DNA of 64,000 nt from JAJTDS01 sp964202895 (GTDB lineage Bacteria > Pseudomonadota > Alphaproteobacteria > Rickettsiales > UBA1997). Below the pieces are notes generated by a model. It did no database searches. It had not been told where the DNA came from and worked only from the letters and a program-made list of their open reading frames with translations. The stretch lies in the NCBI GenBank assembly GCA_964202895.1, contig CAXNJM010000001.1:496001-560000 (forward strand), written 5' to 3'. Below are positions 18,958 to 28,014 of the stretch, one piece after another (positions within the stretch are counted from its first letter, which is position 1; each line of letters starts with the position of its first letter). The position numbers and the translations under genes are program-made.

Positions 18958-20628
18958 TTATTTGAGATTATTAATAATTTGCGATAATTTTTCAAAATAT
19001 AACAGAAAGAAAATATTCGCAAACACTACAAGCAAAACAACTCCATGAATTAAAAAAGATTGAGAAAATTTTTTTATTTCCACGGCTTCTTTGGTCAAAT
19101 CATCAAAATACATTGTTTTTATTATTCTTAGATAGTAATAAGCGGAAACTAGAGTAAATAAAATCGAAACAACCGCAACAATTACCAAGTTTGATTTTAT
19201 TAATTGATTTATGACTAAGAGTTTTGAGAAGAAACCCGCTAAAGGAGGAATGCCAGCTGTTGAAAACATTATTACTGCAAAATTAAAGGCAAATAACGGA
19301 CTTCTTTTAGAAGCTCCCGCAAGATTATTAATAGTTAAAAATCTATCAGAATTATCTTTGCTAATTGTTAACGACAACATCAAGAAACCAGCCAAAGAAA
19401 GCATGCTATAAATTAAGAGGTAAAATATAATTACACTAAATCTTTCAAAAGATGCATCTGCAATTGCTGCTAGCAAAATGAAGCCGACATGAGCAATTGA
19501 GCTATAGGCGAATAGCCTCTTAATATTGGCTTGCTTTATTGCTCCAAAAGCACCAATAGCTAAAGAAGTTATCGCAATTAAAATAATGATTTGCTTAATT
19601 GAGAGCCAAATTAATGGGTTAACAGAGGCAATTTCAAGTATTCTGCATAGTGCGATTATAGAAAATATTTTTGATATAGTGGCAAAAAAAGAGGTAATAA
19701 AAGTTGGAGAGCCTTGATAAACATCAGGGGACCATAAATGAAAGGGAGCGGATGAAATTTTAAAAAACATCGCAGTAATAACCATTAACAATCCGAATAA
19801 CATAGCGACAGGAAGATTGTTGTCGACTTCACTTGGAACAGCGGAATTATAGATGTAATCAAATGACTGATTTTCAACACCACCAAGATTTACCATTGAT
19901 ACAACCGACTTATCAAATAACTGACTTTCCGAAAAGATTTTTTTAACCACTCCAAAGTCAATATTTCCAGAAAATCCGTAAATTAGAGATATTCCAAACA
20001 ATAATATCCCAGAAGCAACCGAACCAAGAATAAAGTATTTAAGACCGGCCTCGCTGGCGATGCTGTTGTCGGCAATATCAGATTTAGAAAGCCCAAAAGC
20101 AGAACGACGATTAAGAGAAGCGAGTAAATATAGCGATAAACCCTGCAATTCTAAAGCAAGATAAAAAAGCAGAAAATTATGAGCAGAAATTAAAAATAGT
20201 CCTCCGACCGTTGCTAGCATTAGCAAGGCAAGAAATTCGCCAATTATCGTTGGAATAGTTTTCAAAAAGTCAAAAGATGCAATTAACAGCAAGAATAAAA
20301 TAGATAAGGCGATTATTTTTATCAACATTAAAGATTGCTTATTAACGAACATTTGATTAAAAAACCAACCCACAGATCCACTGGAATCAACATCGCCTTT
20401 ATTAATAGAGATGGATTCAAAATTTGCAATTAGTGTAAATATTGCAAAACCCACGAAGAAAAGCGATAACAGATAGGGTATGATAATTTTTTTATTGGCT
20501 GCTTTTTCAACTAAAGTTGAATCACATTTTTTAGCAGAAAAAACTTCCCATAGCAATATAAATAATGCACCACAAAATATTGATATCTCAGGAATGATTG
20601 AAGTTGGAATTATATTGTTAAAAAACAT
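18958..20628 (-). CDS. nuoN: NADH-quinone oxidoreductase subunit N
   Basis: 556 aa, longer than the usual 480-500, mainly because of hydrophilic segments near residues 75-90 and 225-260. Proton-pumping antiporter-like subunit of complex I with about 14 membrane helices. Typical stretches are LALELQGLSLYLLASLNR with the conserved Glu, SSAPFHLWSPDVYQGSPT, IKRLFAYSSIAHVGFILLA and STAGIPPLAGFFSK. Follows nuoM by 10 bp. The usual nuoL and earlier genes are not in the window. Confidence 0.97.
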   Translation of the reverse strand: MFFNNIIPTSIIPEISIFCGALFILLWEVFSAKKCDSTLVEKAANKKIIIPYLLSLFFVGFAIFTLIANFESISINKGDVDSSGSVGWFFNQMFVNKQSLMLIKIIALSILFLLLIASFDFLKTIPTIIGEFLALLMLATVGGLFLISAHNFLLFYLALELQGLSLYLLASLNRRSAFGLSKSDIADNSIASEAGLKYFILGSVASGILLFGISLIYGFSGNIDFGVVKKIFSESQLFDKSVVSMVNLGGVENQSFDYIYNSAVPSEVDNNLPVAMLFGLLMVITAMFFKISSAPFHLWSPDVYQGSPTFITSFFATISKIFSIIALCRILEIASVNPLIWLSIKQIIILIAITSLAIGAFGAIKQANIKRLFAYSSIAHVGFILLAAIADASFERFSVIIFYLLIYSMLSLAGFLMLSLTISKDNSDRFLTINNLAGASKRSPLFAFNFAVIMFSTAGIPPLAGFFSKLLVINQLIKSNLVIVAVVSILFTLVSAYYYLRIIKTMYFDDLTKEAVEIKKFSQSFLIHGVVLLVVFANIFFLLYFEKLSQIINNLK

Positions 20629-20638
20629 ATTGATTAAT

Positions 20639-22165
20639 TTATATTTTATTATGACATTCTAACGAAATTTTAAGAGCAGAAACAATTGATTCGCTTGATA
20701 TGGCAAAATATTGAATTAATATATTGGGAAAAATTCCAAATAAAATCACCAAGAAAGCCATAAAAAATAAAGCCGAAAACTCTATTTTGTTAATATCTTC
20801 AATTTTTTGAATATACGGATTTTTAATTTCACCAAACCATACTCTTTTATAAAGCCAAAGCATATAACAAGCCCCCAAGACCACGCCAATTGATGCAATT
20901 GATGCAATTAATTTATTTACCGAAAAAACACCGATAATTGTTAAAAACTCACCAATAAATCCGCTAGTGGCAGGTAAGCCAACCGAAGCCATCACAAATA
21001 TCATTGCTAACATGGCAAAATTAGGCATTTTAATTGCTATACCGCCAAGATCTTTTATTTGCTTAGTGTGAAGACGATCATAAATAATTCCAACACATAT
21101 AAAAAGAGCCGCAGATACAATTCCATGACTCAGCATTTGAAATATCGCACCATCTAAACCTTGTCGATTAAAGCTAAAAATTCCCATCGTAACAAACCCC
21201 ATATGAGCTACAGAAGAATAGGCTATCATTTTTTTCATATCTTCCTGCATCAATGCCACCAAAGATCCATAAATAATTGCAATTACACTTAAATAAAAAA
21301 CGAATTCAGAAAAAAAGATTGAAGCCTGAGGCATTAAAGGCAGTGAAAATCTAATGAAGCCATAAGCACCAATCTTAATTAGAATTCCAGCAAGAATTAC
21401 CGAGCCTGCAGTTGGAGCTTGAACATGGGCATCTGGTAACCAGCTGTGCACAGGAAACATTGGCACCTTGATTGCAAAAGATATAAAAAATGCCAACCAT
21501 AACAATTTTTCAATTTGCGGACTTGTTTTTAATATTGCCGGCAAAATTGAAAAAAGACTTGTGATATCAGTGGTTCCTGCTTTGTTATAAATAAAAATAA
21601 TAGCTATCAAAAACATTAAAGAACCGACTAAAGTAAATAAGAAAAACTTATAAGATGCATAGATTCGGCTCACACCCCCCCAAATACCAATAACCAAGAA
21701 CATTGGTATCAACATCGCTTCAAAAAAGAAATAAAATAGCAATAAATCAAGGGCGCAAAATGATCCGATTACCAGCCCTTCAATCAATAAAAATGCAAAA
21801 ACAAACTCTTTAACTCTACTAGAAATAGAATTAATGCTAATCGCCAAGCAAATTGGGGTTAAAAGCACCGCAAGAAATATCATTAGAAGAGAAATGCCGT
21901 CAATTCCAAGAAAATAAGAAATTTTATATTGAGCATTGAGGCTAAATTTTTCTATAAACTGAAAAGAGCTATTAGCTTTATCGAAGTCTTTTAATAACTT
22001 TAGCGATAAAAAAAGCATTGGCAGAGAAGACAAAATGCCGTAGTAAAAATAATGGCGAGGGTTTTTAAATTTAAGAAATAAAGTTATGACCGCAAAAACA
22101 ATTGGCAAAAATATTGCAACAGAAAGTGTTGGAGTTTTTTCTAAGATACTGGTTAAAGAATTCAT
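20639..22165 (-). CDS. nuoM: NADH-quinone oxidoreductase subunit M
   Basis: 508 aa antiporter-like subunit of complex I. Seen are YFFFEAMLIPMFLVIGIWGG with the conserved Glu, FPVHSWLPDAHVQAPT, KKMIAYSSVAHMGFVTMG and the C-terminal broken-helix region ASVGLPATSGFIGEFLTI. Upstream there is a 152-bp AT-rich gap and an unrelated SDR gene, so nuoM starts this unit and is separated from nuoL. Confidence 0.97.
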   Translation of the reverse strand: MNSLTSILEKTPTLSVAIFLPIVFAVITLFLKFKNPRHYFYYGILSSLPMLFLSLKLLKDFDKANSSFQFIEKFSLNAQYKISYFLGIDGISLLMIFLAVLLTPICLAISINSISSRVKEFVFAFLLIEGLVIGSFCALDLLLFYFFFEAMLIPMFLVIGIWGGVSRIYASYKFFLFTLVGSLMFLIAIIFIYNKAGTTDITSLFSILPAILKTSPQIEKLLWLAFFISFAIKVPMFPVHSWLPDAHVQAPTAGSVILAGILIKIGAYGFIRFSLPLMPQASIFFSEFVFYLSVIAIIYGSLVALMQEDMKKMIAYSSVAHMGFVTMGIFSFNRQGLDGAIFQMLSHGIVSAALFICVGIIYDRLHTKQIKDLGGIAIKMPNFAMLAMIFVMASVGLPATSGFIGEFLTIIGVFSVNKLIASIASIGVVLGACYMLWLYKRVWFGEIKNPYIQKIEDINKIEFSALFFMAFLVILFGIFPNILIQYFAISSESIVSALKISLECHNKI

Positions 22166-22317
22166 TATTTAAACCGTCTTTGATATTGATAAATATTATT
22201 GGTTATTAATAATAATTTTATAAAACTTTATTAATTGAGATAGCTTAATAAAGCAGGGATTTTGCCAGCAAAAATTTTATAATCAACTAATTAATGATAT
22301 TATTTTTTGATTAATTT

Positions 22318-23061
22318 CTAAAAATTAACACCTTCACCGCTATCAACTGCAATTATTTGCCCTGTAATCGCTTTATTATCAAGCAAGAAATTTAAGGTTT
22401 GACAAATATTCTGAATTTGATTTTTATTTTTTACCAATATTTTATTAACCACAAAAGGAGAAGATTCTTCGTCTTTATCATTCCCCTCAAGATTAAAAAT
22501 AAATCCGGGAGAGATGCCGTTAACTCTAGCAATCGACGAAACTTCCAATGCCAACATTCTAGTAAAATCAGCTAAAGATTTTTTACTTAGCAAATAATAA
22601 AAATGAGAAGTTTGATTATGAAAAATATTAACATCAATCATGTTAATTATATCAACTTCTTTCATTTTATATTTTTCAGCATTTTTTATAAATCTCCTAG
22701 CAAGAACCATCGCTGAAAATAAATGAACATTGAAGTTGTAATAAGCCTCACTCTCGAAATCATCGAGAAACCTTGATTTATTAAAGGTTGAGCCATTATT
22801 TACCAAAACTGACCAGCTGGACCCAAATTTTTCTATAACCGAATCGGCCAAAGCTCTTGTATTTTCAATGTCCGATAAATCACAATGATAAATTGCAACT
22901 TCAACTTTAAAATTAGCAGTTAGATATTCTTTAAGCTCTAAAGCTTCTATCTTGGAGTTGTTGTAGCTAATTGCTATATTATAGCCTTTTTTAGCAAGTG
23001 TTTCAGCGAGATGTTTACCGACTCTCTTTGCAGAGCTTGTGATTAAAGCGGTTTTTGTCAT
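22318..23061 (-). CDS. short-chain dehydrogenase/reductase, pteridine-reductase-like
   Basis: 247 aa Rossmann-fold oxidoreductase. TSSAKRVGKHLAETLAKKG is the cofactor loop, where the basic Arg suggests NADPH. LVNNGSTFNKSRF corresponds to the NNAG motif, and the catalytic Tyr-Lys pair is in YLLSKKSL. The pattern is similar to FolM/PTR1-type dihydropteridine reductases, which could regenerate tetrahydrofolate, but substrate is not provable here. It ends 23 bp before the recJ interval's far end and faces the same way as recJ and nuoM. Confidence 0.78.
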   Translation of the reverse strand: MTKTALITSSAKRVGKHLAETLAKKGYNIAISYNNSKIEALELKEYLTANFKVEVAIYHCDLSDIENTRALADSVIEKFGSSWSVLVNNGSTFNKSRFLDDFESEAYYNFNVHLFSAMVLARRFIKNAEKYKMKEVDIINMIDVNIFHNQTSHFYYLLSKKSLADFTRMLALEVSSIARVNGISPGFIFNLEGNDKDEESSPFVVNKILVKNKNQIQNICQTLNFLLDNKAITGQIIAVDSGEGVNF

Positions 23062-23084
23062 GTTTTGTTTTTATTTCTTAAATT

Positions 23085-24893
23085 TCAATTATTTAATATG
23101 ATGTCCTCAATTATAATTTGCAACTTTTGCAAACCCATCCAGTTATTGATGCCAACCGAACCAATCACATCAAAATTTTGCCTATATTTAGTATTTAATA
23201 AAAAATTACCAATTTCATTATTTGCCATTCCAAAACATACGGCTTGAATATAATTATGCAAACCAATGTTTGAAGAATTTGCAAAAGTGCAACTGATATG
23301 TTCTAAATTTTTACCAATTAAATTAGACTTTATTTTAACTAAATTTTTTATTCTTAATTTAGGTTTGTAATTTCCCGATCCAAAAGGCTCAAGCATCGCC
23401 AACTCTTCAACAAAATGCTGATCGATCTCCATTGCATCAACCTCCAAATCGAACTCCTGTATATCTCTACTTAAAATTATATTAATTTTTTCTTGCAAAT
23501 TATTGCAAATAAATTGATGAAAAATCTTAATTTTGCTCGGCTCTACTGAAAATCCTCCCGCCATTTTATGACCTCCCCCATCAATTAAAATTCCAAGCGA
23601 TTTTGCATTAATTATTTCAATCCCAAAATCAATTTCATTAATTGAACGACAAGAAGCCTTTGCTTTATTCAAAACAGAATCAATCGCGATGACTGCAACT
23701 GGCTTTTTATACTTTTCTTTAAGTCTTGATGCAACTATTCCTATAACCCCTTGATGCCAATCCTTACCAACAGCAAAAATCACAGGGTCTTTAATGTTAA
23801 AGCCATCCTTGCCAGATTCCAAATTTTCTATCGCCTCATCCAAAACAAGCTTCTCGACATTTTTTCTTTTGACATTAAATTCTTCAAGCTGACAAGCAAT
23901 CTCAAAAGCCTTATTTTCATCATTTGTTGACAAAAGCTCAGACCCTAAATGAGCCCCCCCCAACCTACCTCCAGCATTAATTCTGGGCCCAATAATAAAG
24001 CCCAGATGGTAGCTATTGATATCTTCATTCAGATTAACCATATCAACAATTGTTTTGATTCCTAAATTTTGTTTTTTTTGCATTATTTTTAATCCACAAG
24101 AAACCAAGGCTCGATTTAAGCCGGTTAAAGGCATAACATCGCAAACTGTTCCAAGAGCAACAAGATCTAAGAGACAAAATATATTGGGCTCAATAATTTT
24201 ATTATTTTTATAAAAATCAATTTCTCGCAATGACTTATTCAAAGCAACCACAAATAAAAAACAAACCGTTGCAGCGCAAATATTTTTATGCGGAAAATCT
24301 TCATCAATTCTGTTGGGATTAATAACAGCAATGGCCAAAGGCTTTTCACAAGCCCCCAAATGATGATCAATTACAATAATATCAAGCCCAGCCTTATTTG
24401 CATCTTCGAGAGGTTTAAATGCAACCGTTCCACAATCAACAGTAATCACGAGATCGGTTCCTTGGTTTTTAAGATTAATTAAAGCTTCTGAATTTGGACC
24501 ATAACCTTCTAATATTCTATCTGGAACATAGACATCAACTTCAATATTTATCATTCTAAAAAATAGCTTTAAAATGGCCGAGGAAGTAGCTCCATCAACA
24601 TCATAATCAGCAAAAATAGTAATTTTTTTATTTAATTTTATTGAATCAATGACTTTTTTAACAGCCAAGTCAACATCAAGAAGATCGAACGGGTCAGGTA
24701 GCCAATTTTTTATTTTAGGGTAAAGATAATCAAAAACTTCATCAACGGCATTAACTTTTGTGGACAGCAACCTGCTCAGAAAATCAGAAATATCAAACTT
24801 TTGTTTTATTGTCAAGGCAAGCCTTTGATTAAATATTTTTCCTTGCCAACAGCAACCCGCCAAAGAAAGCTTAGAATCACCATCAATAAGCAT
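23085..24893 (-). CDS. recJ: single-stranded-DNA-specific exonuclease RecJ
   Basis: 602 aa, near the usual 570-600. DHH phosphoesterase: ADYDVDGATSSAIL (motif I), DLVITVDCGT, the DHH motif VIDHHLGACEKP, and in the second half the DHHA1 region with GGGHKMAGGFSVE. Degrades single strands 5' to 3' in RecF recombination, mismatch and base-excision repair. Stands 23 bp upstream of the SDR gene. The final OB-fold domain is complete. Confidence 0.96.
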   Translation of the reverse strand: MLIDGDSKLSLAGCCWQGKIFNQRLALTIKQKFDISDFLSRLLSTKVNAVDEVFDYLYPKIKNWLPDPFDLLDVDLAVKKVIDSIKLNKKITIFADYDVDGATSSAILKLFFRMINIEVDVYVPDRILEGYGPNSEALINLKNQGTDLVITVDCGTVAFKPLEDANKAGLDIIVIDHHLGACEKPLAIAVINPNRIDEDFPHKNICAATVCFLFVVALNKSLREIDFYKNNKIIEPNIFCLLDLVALGTVCDVMPLTGLNRALVSCGLKIMQKKQNLGIKTIVDMVNLNEDINSYHLGFIIGPRINAGGRLGGAHLGSELLSTNDENKAFEIACQLEEFNVKRKNVEKLVLDEAIENLESGKDGFNIKDPVIFAVGKDWHQGVIGIVASRLKEKYKKPVAVIAIDSVLNKAKASCRSINEIDFGIEIINAKSLGILIDGGGHKMAGGFSVEPSKIKIFHQFICNNLQEKINIILSRDIQEFDLEVDAMEIDQHFVEELAMLEPFGSGNYKPKLRIKNLVKIKSNLIGKNLEHISCTFANSSNIGLHNYIQAVCFGMANNEIGNFLLNTKYRQNFDVIGSVGINNWMGLQKLQIIIEDIILNN

Positions 24894-24937
24894 GATAAAT
24901 TGACATCAGTTTAATTAACACAACTCCGAAGCTATGT

Positions 24938-25816
24938 CTAATCAGTATTGTCGGCACGAAAGAATAGTAAGCAGTTATTCTTCAATTCTTCCCCTTTGTT
25001 ATATTGCTTAGTGCTATCATTATAGCAACTATTTAGGTATGTTGTATCTCCTACAAGAGCATAGGTAGTAGAGGTTATTCTTCCAGAATCCGGGATTCCG
25101 TCGTCCATTTTACTATCTATATCAAATGCATCTTTAGGAGAAATGCCATTGTATTTGGCGATATTAGAAATATTATGACCACTATAATAAGTGTCAGAGC
25201 CACTTATATATTTTGTCATATTACAAAACTCACTCGCACCAAAGGAGCAAGTTGTTGAAAAAGCAGGTATTTCACCAGTCAAAACAACAACATTGCGATT
25301 CTTACCAAGAACGGTAATGTTGTCAAATACCCAGCCTACGGCCTTTCTTTTTGAAGCTGGAAAATGAATTCCGGGAACAAGCATTGTTATTGAAGGATCT
25401 CCAATAACTCCGAAAGGAGTGGTGCTAGAAACATTAATGGCAGGGTTTACCATTCTTAAAGCACTCAAAGTATAAACAGCACCAAAACCTTCTCCAGATT
25501 GCTTTTTACAAGTATCGTCGCCACAAGTTTTACTTTGATATTCTATTTTTCCATCATTATCACCGACATAACCAGAAGATTTTAGATCTTTTATTCCGTC
25601 CCCAGGCAAAGAATCATACTGCACAAAATATGTTTTAATCGCCACTCCATAAGTTCTTGAATCAGACATTATCGACCTTATTTCCGCGCCTTTAATTAAA
25701 GAGCCCCCAGCTGATACTCCTGCTATTAGAAGCCCAATTATGATTAGAACTACTGATAGTTCAATTAATGTAAAGCCAGACTTTGCTACAAAATTAACTT
25801 TGTTTTTTTTGTTCAT
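24938..25816 (-). CDS. type IV prepilin / pseudopilin-like protein
   Basis: 292 aa. A short basic leader (14 residues) ends at the prepilin site KSGFTLIELSVVLIIIG: cleavage would fall after Gly14, leaving Phe1 and the conserved Glu5, then one hydrophobic helix. The body is large for a pilin, with several cysteines (for example CGDDTC, then CSFGASEFC and SCYNDST) that could form disulfides, and a C-terminal Asp/Asn-rich end. Assembly is by a type IV pilus or type II secretion machine; a fitting peptidase is at 29.9 kb. Role (adhesion, DNA uptake, secretion) is not decidable. Follows the cytochrome b561 gene. Confidence 0.8.
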   Translation of the reverse strand: MNKKNKVNFVAKSGFTLIELSVVLIIIGLLIAGVSAGGSLIKGAEIRSIMSDSRTYGVAIKTYFVQYDSLPGDGIKDLKSSGYVGDNDGKIEYQSKTCGDDTCKKQSGEGFGAVYTLSALRMVNPAINVSSTTPFGVIGDPSITMLVPGIHFPASKRKAVGWVFDNITVLGKNRNVVVLTGEIPAFSTTCSFGASEFCNMTKYISGSDTYYSGHNISNIAKYNGISPKDAFDIDSKMDDGIPDSGRITSTTYALVGDTTYLNSCYNDSTKQYNKGEELKNNCLLFFRADNTD

Positions 25817-25833
25817 TGTTTTTGTTTTTTGGG

Positions 25834-26364
25834 TTATTTACTAAGCCACATTCTTTTAAAGATGTTTTTTTCCGGAATGTCGATATACGAATGTTTTAAA
25901 GCAATCAAAACATGAAAGGTTAAAATAATAGAAATACCGAAAGCTGATACTTCGTGAATTTCTTTGAATTTTTTTGCTAAAAAAATATTTGATTCGAAAG
26001 ATGGCAAAGGTATTGAAAAAAAACTTACAGGATGAGATGCAAAACTAGACATTAGATAGCCAGAAATTGGCATTGCAAACATAAAAATATAAATAGAAAA
26101 ATGAACAATCTTAGCTAGCCAAATTTCGTTTTTACTAAAATTGATAGGAAGATTTGGAGCTTTATTTAGTAATCGATTCAAAGCTCTTACTGAAACAAGA
26201 AAAAAAGCCAAAACACCAAATGATTTATGGAGATTGTAATATAACGAGATATCATCGACATGGTTTTTTAAAGCATCGAGACCAAAACCCAGAATAAGCA
26301 GAAAAATTATCAATAAAGCCATAAGCCAATGAATTATTATAGCTAAGGGATTGTATTTTTCCAT
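25834..26364 (-). CDS. cytochrome b561 family protein
   Basis: 176 aa from the ATG at 26362-26364 (MEKYNPLAIIIHW). The open frame upstream overlaps tRNA-Ala and is not coding. Four membrane helices carry histidines placed for two b hemes: AIIIHWLMALLI, YNLHKSFGVLAF, KIVHFSIYIFMF and LTFHVLIALKH. Such proteins pass electrons at the inner membrane, for example from quinol. It begins 29 bp downstream of tRNA-Ala on the same strand and precedes the prepilin gene by 17 bp. Confidence 0.85.
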   Translation of the reverse strand: MEKYNPLAIIIHWLMALLIIFLLILGFGLDALKNHVDDISLYYNLHKSFGVLAFFLVSVRALNRLLNKAPNLPINFSKNEIWLAKIVHFSIYIFMFAMPISGYLMSSFASHPVSFFSIPLPSFESNIFLAKKFKEIHEVSAFGISIILTFHVLIALKHSYIDIPEKNIFKRMWLSK

Positions 26365-26393
26365 ATTTTTATAGTTAAAATTCGATAGAAAAC

Positions 26394-26469
26394 TGGTGGA
26401 GATAAGGAGATTCGAACTCCTGACCCTCTGCTTGCAAAGCAGATGCTCTACCAACTGAGCTATATCCCC
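26394..26469 (-). tRNA. tRNA-Ala(TGC)
   Basis: 76 nt with encoded CCA. The acceptor stem GGGGATA pairs with TATCTCC, the anticodon loop is TTTGCAA (TGC), and the T-loop is TTCGAAT. In most bacteria this tRNA sits in the 16S-23S spacer; here it is isolated and has its own promoter. Confidence 0.97.
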
Positions 26470-26535
26470 TTTTGAGTGGCTAAATTTTTAAACATAAATG
26501 TTTTGACTAACTTAATTCAGCAAATTTAGTTGCGA

Positions 26536-26564
26536 ATCTTAAATTAATTTAGCTTAGGTGTCAA
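26536..26564 (-). promoter_or_regulatory. promoter of tRNA-Ala (and possibly cytochrome b561)
   Basis: TTGACA (26559-26564) and TAAGAT (26536-26541), spaced by 17 bp, 60-70 bp upstream of the tRNA. The -35 box is a perfect consensus and the -10 box matches 4 of 6. Confidence 0.7.
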
Positions 26565-26613
26565 GATATTTTTATATTTATTTTCAATAATTATAAAACA
26601 AAAAACAATAATC

Positions 26614-26648
26614 AATTGGTTGCGACCTTTATAAAAGCACAACCAATT
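26614..26648 (-). terminator. rho-independent terminator of acpP
   Basis: AATTGGTTGTG and CGCAACCAATT form an 11-bp stem with one G-U pair and a 13-nt loop, followed by a U-rich tract (GATTATTGTTTTTTGTTTT). It lies 13 bp beyond the acpP stop. Confidence 0.7.
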
Positions 26649-26661
26649 AAAAACATTAAAA

Positions 26662-26901
26662 TTATAAATTTTTTGATATATAGTCAACCGCACTACCAAC
26701 GGTTGTAATTTTTTCAGCAGCATCATCAGGAATTTCAATTCCAAACTCCTCTTCAAAAGCCATAACCAGCTCTACCTGATCAAGGCTGTCAGCACCAAGA
26801 TCGTCAATAAAACTAGCGGACTCACTAACCTTAGATTCATCAGCACCAAGATGGTTAACAATGATTTTTTTTACTCTATCAAAAATTTCATTTTTGCTCA
26901 T
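26662..26901 (-). CDS. acpP: acyl carrier protein
   Basis: 79 aa from ATG at 26899-26901 (MSKNEIFDRV). The frame extends 22 codons further upstream without homology, so the shorter start is preferred. The phosphopantetheine serine is in GADSLDQVELVMAFEEEFG near residue 38; the protein is strongly acidic. Carries acyl chains for fatty-acid and lipid A synthesis, serving lpxD and plsY in this window. Single gene with a clear terminator. Confidence 0.97.
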   Translation of the reverse strand: MSKNEIFDRVKKIIVNHLGADESKVSESASFIDDLGADSLDQVELVMAFEEEFGIEIPDDAAEKITTVGSAVDYISKNL

Positions 26902-27085
26902 AATGTTTTTATAATTTGTTAATAATAAATCAAATTGCTGCAAATCAACAATTTGAAAAAATCTCAAAATTTACCAGCTTCTGTTAATTTTAAGTGAAGC
27001 TAAGTTAAAAATCCTAAAAATAAATGCAAGCCAATTTTTATAAAATCTTTTATATTTTTTAAATAAATTAAAAAATATCAGGTTT

Positions 27086-27997
27086 TTACTGAAAAATTGC
27101 CATTATTCCTTTGTTTGAAAATGCTGAATTTGCCTTTTGAGCAAATGGCAAAGAATCAATTATTTTATCAACAAAATCAGTTTCTTTTTTTTCAAGACTG
27201 ATATCTACAACAGATAAAGAATGATCTATACTGTGTTTTTGCTGAAGATAAGCTATAGCATTTTCCTCTCCTCCAATCTCATCAATTAGACCCAGCTTAA
27301 GAGCTTGCCTTCCAGTTAAAACTCTACCATCTAAAGATAGTGGACTTAATAATTTCACACCCCTTCTTTGCCTCACTAAATCAGCAAAAAATTCGTAACT
27401 ATCTTGAATGGATTGATTAATAGCATCATCAACCGATTTATTAGATTTCTCAAATAAAGAAGGAGACCCTTTTAAAACCGAAGACTTGTAGTTCTGAAAT
27501 TTTACTCCAACCTTTTCTGCAAGCCCCGTTATTTCGTAGGATTGCATCAAGACACCTATTGAGCCTGTAAGAGTTCCATTGTGAGCAATTATGTGATCTG
27601 ATGCCAATGATGCCATATATCCGCCAGATGCAGCCAAAGAATTCATAACAACTACCATAGGCTTTTTTAAAGAAATTCTCCTTAATTCATTGTAAATTAT
27701 CTCGCTACCAACTATAGTTCCGCCGGGACTATTAATCACCACCATGACTGCCTTTATTTTGTCGTTAGCTAATATCTTTTTCAGAACTTCGCTACGATAG
27801 TCGTCTTCAGATATTTCTCCTGAAACAACAATTTTAGCAATATAAGGCCTAATAGAAACATCTTGAGAGATGGTCGCATCACCGCTCCTGAATATAAAAA
27901 ACAAGAGCACTATTGATAGTAAAATTATAATTCTGTGCGACCACTGCAATTTATCTCTTAGATATACTACAACGGGAATTTGCCCGCCTTTACTCAT
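27086..27997 (-). CDS. sppA: signal peptide peptidase SppA, short (67K-less) type
   Basis: 303 aa, S49 family. One N-terminal membrane helix (about residues 22-38) anchors a periplasmic protease domain. The nucleophile Ser lies in MNSLAASGGYMASLASD, followed by TGSIGVLMQSY; the general-base Lys is probably in YKSSVLKGSPS, giving the Ser-Lys dyad. Degrades leftover signal peptides in the membrane. Starts 17 bp downstream of rpsA and is likely co-transcribed with it. Confidence 0.93.
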   Translation of the reverse strand: MSKGGQIPVVVYLRDKLQWSHRIIILLSIVLLFFIFRSGDATISQDVSIRPYIAKIVVSGEISEDDYRSEVLKKILANDKIKAVMVVINSPGGTIVGSEIIYNELRRISLKKPMVVVMNSLAASGGYMASLASDHIIAHNGTLTGSIGVLMQSYEITGLAEKVGVKFQNYKSSVLKGSPSLFEKSNKSVDDAINQSIQDSYEFFADLVRQRRGVKLLSPLSLDGRVLTGRQALKLGLIDEIGGEENAIAYLQQKHSIDHSLSVVDISLEKKETDFVDKIIDSLPFAQKANSAFSNKGIMAIFQ

Positions 27998-28014
27998 TAA
28001 TAAAACCTATATGA

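Noticed and set aside
20880..20912. repeats of ATTGATGCA in nuoM
   Set aside because: They lie in coding sequence and encode a hydrophobic run of the membrane protein.
26365..26454. N-terminal extension of cytochrome b561
   Set aside because: It runs into tRNA-Ala, so the ATG at 26364 is used.
26902..26967. 22-codon extension of acpP
   Set aside because: ACP normally begins at MSKNEIF or similar; the extra part is not conserved.
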